From Chloroflexota bacterium (GTDB taxonomy: Bacteria; Chloroflexota; Anaerolineae; Caldilineales; Caldilineaceae), in contig JACQGT010000097.1 of the NCBI GenBank assembly GCA_016199425.1, positions 1 to 8,399 on the forward strand: a DNA stretch of 8,399 nt, given 5' to 3'. The notes under the pieces were generated by a model. The model did no database searches. It worked only from the letters and a program-made list of their open reading frames with translations, and was not told where the DNA came from. Made by a program: the position numbers and the translations under genes. This document shows positions 6,402 through 8,399 of the stretch, piece by piece. Every line of letters starts with the position of its first letter. The stretch's first letter is position 1.

Positions 6402-7531
6402 CCGAGGCTCTCCGTTTCTGCAATCAGGTCGTCCACCACCGCGTTCAAATCTTCCCCGTTCTCTTTCCAGACGGCCAACTGGCGGTCGGTGCTGCTGCCC
6501 CGTTCCAGTATTGTGTGGATGTGTTCGATCTCGGCCCGGCTGTTGAGACGATCCAGCATCGGCTCCACCCGATCCAGCATCTCCCGGATCAGCGCCTTCA
6601 CCGGCGCTTCCTGCTCGATGCCAAAGTCCAGCAGTTTGCCCTGCAAGCCGTAGCGCACGGCCCGCCATTTGTTTTCGGCGATGAGGGTGCGGTCGTAGAG
6701 ACGGAAGGACATATTGCGCATCCGCAAATCCACCATCCACACCACCACCGCCTGGACAAGCGCGGTGACGGCCAGGGTATCTTCCACGCTGGGCAGCACA
6801 TCGCAGATGCGGATTTCCAGGGTGGGGAAGCGGTGGTGGGGGCGGATGTCCCACCAGATTTGGCCCGGCCCCTGGATGCTGTTGGTGCGCAGGAGGGTAT
6901 CCACGAAGCCTTCGTAGTCGGCGTAGCTGTTGAATTCGTTGGGGATGCCTGTGCGGGGCAGGGCATCCAACAGCACAGCCCGGTAGCTCTTCAGCCCGGT
7001 GTCCTTGCCCAGCCAGAAGGGGCTGCTGTTGGCCAGGCAAAGGATGTGGGGCAGCAGATAGCGCATACCGTTCATCACATCCACGGACAGCTCCCGGTCT
7101 TCGATGCCGATGTGGACGTGCATCCCAAAGGCGAGCAGGCGGCGGGCAATGATTTGGGTGTCTTCGATCAGCGCCCGGTAACGGGAAAGACCCGGCTGGC
7201 GGCCTTCCCGTGCCCAGTGGCTGAAGGGGTGGGTGCCGGCGGCCACAATTTTGAAGCCTTCCCGGCTGGCCTGTTCCAGCAGAGTGGAGCGGATGCGCAA
7301 CAGCTCGGCGCGCGCCTCTTTGATGTCGGCGCAGACGGGCGTACCCACCTCAATCGAATCGCTGCTGATGCGCTGGGCAAACTCCAGCTCCGGCTGCTTC
7401 TCCCGGATGAGCATCTGCTCGGAACCCATCGATTGGGTGGCATAGCCCAGCAGCTCCCGGCTCTGGGGATCGATGAACTGGTATTCCTCTTCGATGCCAA
7501 TGTTGAAGGAGGGGGGGGAGTGGTAGGGCAT
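6398..7531 (-). CDS. YbdK/GCS2-type carboxylate-amine ligase, upstream paralogue
   Basis: A 377-residue paralogue of the following gene, alignable end to end. Motifs are IGIEEE (11-16), IEVGTPVC (60-67), GTHPFSHW (99-106), FGMHVHIG (135-142), SSPFWLGKDTGLKSYR (169-184), IWWDIRPH (225-232), PTLEIRICD (236-244) and ENKWRAVRYG (286-295). The start ATG 7531 has AGGAG seven bases upstream. The gene ends in an ATGA overlap with the second ligase. The segment before VGTPVC differs from the paralogue: PELEFAQRISSDSIE here against PELHQSMVE there, with extra residues and Asp in place of the usual Gln, in the acidic-strand region that forms the active site in this family. This suggests two ligases with different substrates and not redundant copies. 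The ATP-grasp gene lies upstream, separated by 89 bases of repeat. Confidence 0.87.
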   Translation of the reverse strand: MPYHSPPSFNIGIEEEYQFIDPQSRELLGYATQSMGSEQMLIREKQPELEFAQRISSDSIEVGTPVCADIKEARAELLRIRSTLLEQASREGFKIVAAGTHPFSHWAREGRQPGLSRYRALIEDTQIIARRLLAFGMHVHIGIEDRELSVDVMNGMRYLLPHILCLANSSPFWLGKDTGLKSYRAVLLDALPRTGIPNEFNSYADYEGFVDTLLRTNSIQGPGQIWWDIRPHHRFPTLEIRICDVLPSVEDTLAVTALVQAVVVWMVDLRMRNMSFRLYDRTLIAENKWRAVRYGLQGKLLDFGIEQEAPVKALIREMLDRVEPMLDRLNSRAEIEHIHTILERGSSTDRQLAVWKENGEDLNAVVDDLIAETESLG

Positions 7532-7552
7532 AGGAATTCTCCTGGAATTGGG

Positions 7553-7629
7553 GATTAGAGATTGGGAGATTAGCAGCGGGTCGTCCCGTTCGCCAATCGC
7601 TAATCGCCAATCTCCAATCGCTAATCTCT
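7553..7629. repeat. Inverted heptamer repeat between ATP-grasp and ligase genes
   Basis: The right arm has five tandem heptamers of the form AATCNCY (7595-7629). The left arm 7553-7574 pairs with 7606-7626 as an imperfect inverted repeat (three differences, one of them a single extra base). The short core contains CGGG TCGT CCCG (7577-7588). The architecture parallels the element at 1105-1270, but with a different heptamer. The right arm runs into the end of the ATP-grasp gene and contains its stop codon (TAG, 7623-7621). In the transcript it would form a strong hairpin between operon genes, possibly an attenuator or a processing site. Confidence 0.75.
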
Positions 7630-8399
7630 CTCTTCCACCACATACACCGGCACAATCGACCCGCCGCCGGCGGTCACGTTTAACAGAGTCACGCTGCTCA
7701 GCCGGGTGAGACAGCCGGTCACGTCCTGGCCGTGAAAGAGGAAGGGGTCGCAGTCCACCAGCCGCTGGGCGATGGCGAGGCTGCCGTCGCCGCCCATTGT
7801 GGGAAAATCCTCGTAGGCGATGACGGCCCGTTCCTGGACAATGGCCGGCTCTTCCAACGCGTTGTAAAGAGCCGTGTCCCAGACGCTCTGGTCGGTCTCC
7901 CAGCCGATGTGTACGCCCTTGCCGCCGTACTCGTCGTTGGGTTTCAGCACCAGATGCGCCCGGTTCTGGCTGGCCCAGGGCAGCAGGTCTATGGGGTTGC
8001 CCTCTCTGTCCAGGGTCGTGCGCTCCTCAATCAGCCGGGTCCAGGGCACGTGGGCGTGGATGGCCTCTCGCTCGGCTGGGGTGAGCAGGTGGGCGTTGCG
8101 CTCGTCCCCGGCGATGGCGAAGCTGGCTTTCTTGTGAAGAAGTTTGCAGGTGAAGGGGTTCATCACACAGATTGCGCCCGCTTCCAGGGCGTACACAATC
8201 GGGTGCTTCAGCCCGTATTTTTGCAACAGTTCGCTGATCAGCACCCGTTTGTAGACAAAATCCACCGCCGCGCCGTTGGCATAGAAGACCCCATCCCGGA
8301 ATTCGGTCTCGTCCGGGCTGCAAATGACCGCTGCGATGCCCTGGCGGGCGAAGTAGTCTACAAAGAGATGGAACTCGGAGGTGGTGGGCACGCCGGGCC
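7621..8399 (-). CDS. ATP-grasp protein, circularly permuted type (5' end outside window)
   Basis: The C-terminal 259 or so residues of a longer protein; the frame is open to the window edge, and the valine codon (GTG) at 8391 is probably internal. Counting from that codon, the visible features are SEFHLF (5-10), DFVYKRVL (44-51), LVLKPNDEYGGKGVHIG (147-163), which matches the ATP-grasp nucleotide-binding loop, IVQERAV (184-190), and a C-terminal GCLTRLSS (226-233) with LLNVTAGGGSIVP (236-248). The last of these resembles the end of circularly permuted ATP-grasp (glutathionylspermidine-synthase-like) enzymes. Such enzymes activate a carboxylate as an acyl phosphate for attack by an amine. The gene lies upstream of two YbdK-type ligases on the same strand, so a shared amide or peptide product is likely. 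The final Arg-Asp and the TAG stop lie in the adjoining heptamer repeat, so the native C-terminus may have been altered. Confidence 0.7.
   Translation of the reverse strand, partial: PGVPTTSEFHLFVDYFARQGIAAVICSPDETEFRDGVFYANGAAVDFVYKRVLISELLQKYGLKHPIVYALEAGAICVMNPFTCKLLHKKASFAIAGDERNAHLLTPAEREAIHAHVPWTRLIEERTTLDREGNPIDLLPWASQNRAHLVLKPNDEYGGKGVHIGWETDQSVWDTALYNALEEPAIVQERAVIAYEDFPTMGGDGSLAIAQRLVDCDPFLFHGQDVTGCLTRLSSVTLLNVTAGGGSIVPVYVVEERD

Noticed and set aside
6402..7040. N-terminal extension of the downstream ligase to a 582-codon frame
   Set aside because: The extension lies antisense-frame within the upstream ligase; the ATGA overlap, the GGAGAG site and family length place the start at 6401.
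8389..8391. GTG at 8391 as the real start of the ATP-grasp gene
   Set aside because: The frame is open to the window edge, no ribosome binding site can be seen, and the protein would begin in mid-domain; the gene most likely starts outside the window.

Overview
The window is GC-rich bacterial DNA (60 bases counted by hand at 3181-3240 are 78% GC) with a dense, convergent gene layout. It has several families of short palindromic or heptameric repeats between genes. The gene set is a GalU-like nucleotidyltransferase, a giant kinase/pyrophosphorylase fusion, tandem YbdK-type carboxylate-amine ligases and an ATP-grasp enzyme. Together with the repeats this recalls Chloroflexota (Anaerolineae/Caldilineae-like) or similar environmental lineages. 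That is an inference from style; no rRNA or marker gene is present to prove it.

Plus-strand half (1-5030). After a repeat-rich leader come an extended -10 promoter and a gene for a GalU-like sugar-1-phosphate nucleotidyltransferase (224-1069). Next is a 166-bp inverted-repeat element (1105-1270), then a 1117-residue protein (1290-4643). Its middle is an L-fucokinase-like GHMP kinase and its C-terminal third is a UDPGP-type (UGP/UAP1 fold) pyrophosphorylase. The kinase-then-pyrophosphorylase order is the reverse of the classic Fkp/FKGP fusions. Together the two genes look like a salvage route from free sugar to sugar-1-phosphate to nucleotide-sugar, but the substrate cannot be read from sequence. 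A C/G-rich double-hairpin segment with a 9-base G run sits in frame inside the kinase domain. Downstream, with its own promoter, lies a lower-GC (about 47%) toxin-antitoxin remnant: a vapB-like antitoxin followed by a PIN toxin gene that is frameshifted and cut off after about 33 codons.

Intergenic centre (5027-5291). No gene is supported here. It holds a minisatellite of nine 20-bp units (strict 60-bp higher-order period) and a degenerate heptamer array.

Minus-strand half (5292-8399). Read right to left, this is a probable operon. A circularly-permuted-type ATP-grasp protein (runs off the right edge) is followed by an inverted heptamer repeat and two consecutive paralogous YbdK/GCS2-type carboxylate-amine ligases that overlap by ATGA. 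Split glutamate-cysteine-ligase-like and ATP-grasp enzymes side by side suggest synthesis of a small peptide or amide metabolite. The product is unknown.

The least ordinary points are the reversed-order kinase/pyrophosphorylase fusion with a degenerate ATP loop, the two-ligase plus ATP-grasp operon, and the heptamer repeats. The heptamer repeats touch gene ends, supply two stop codons and abut one Shine-Dalgarno site.
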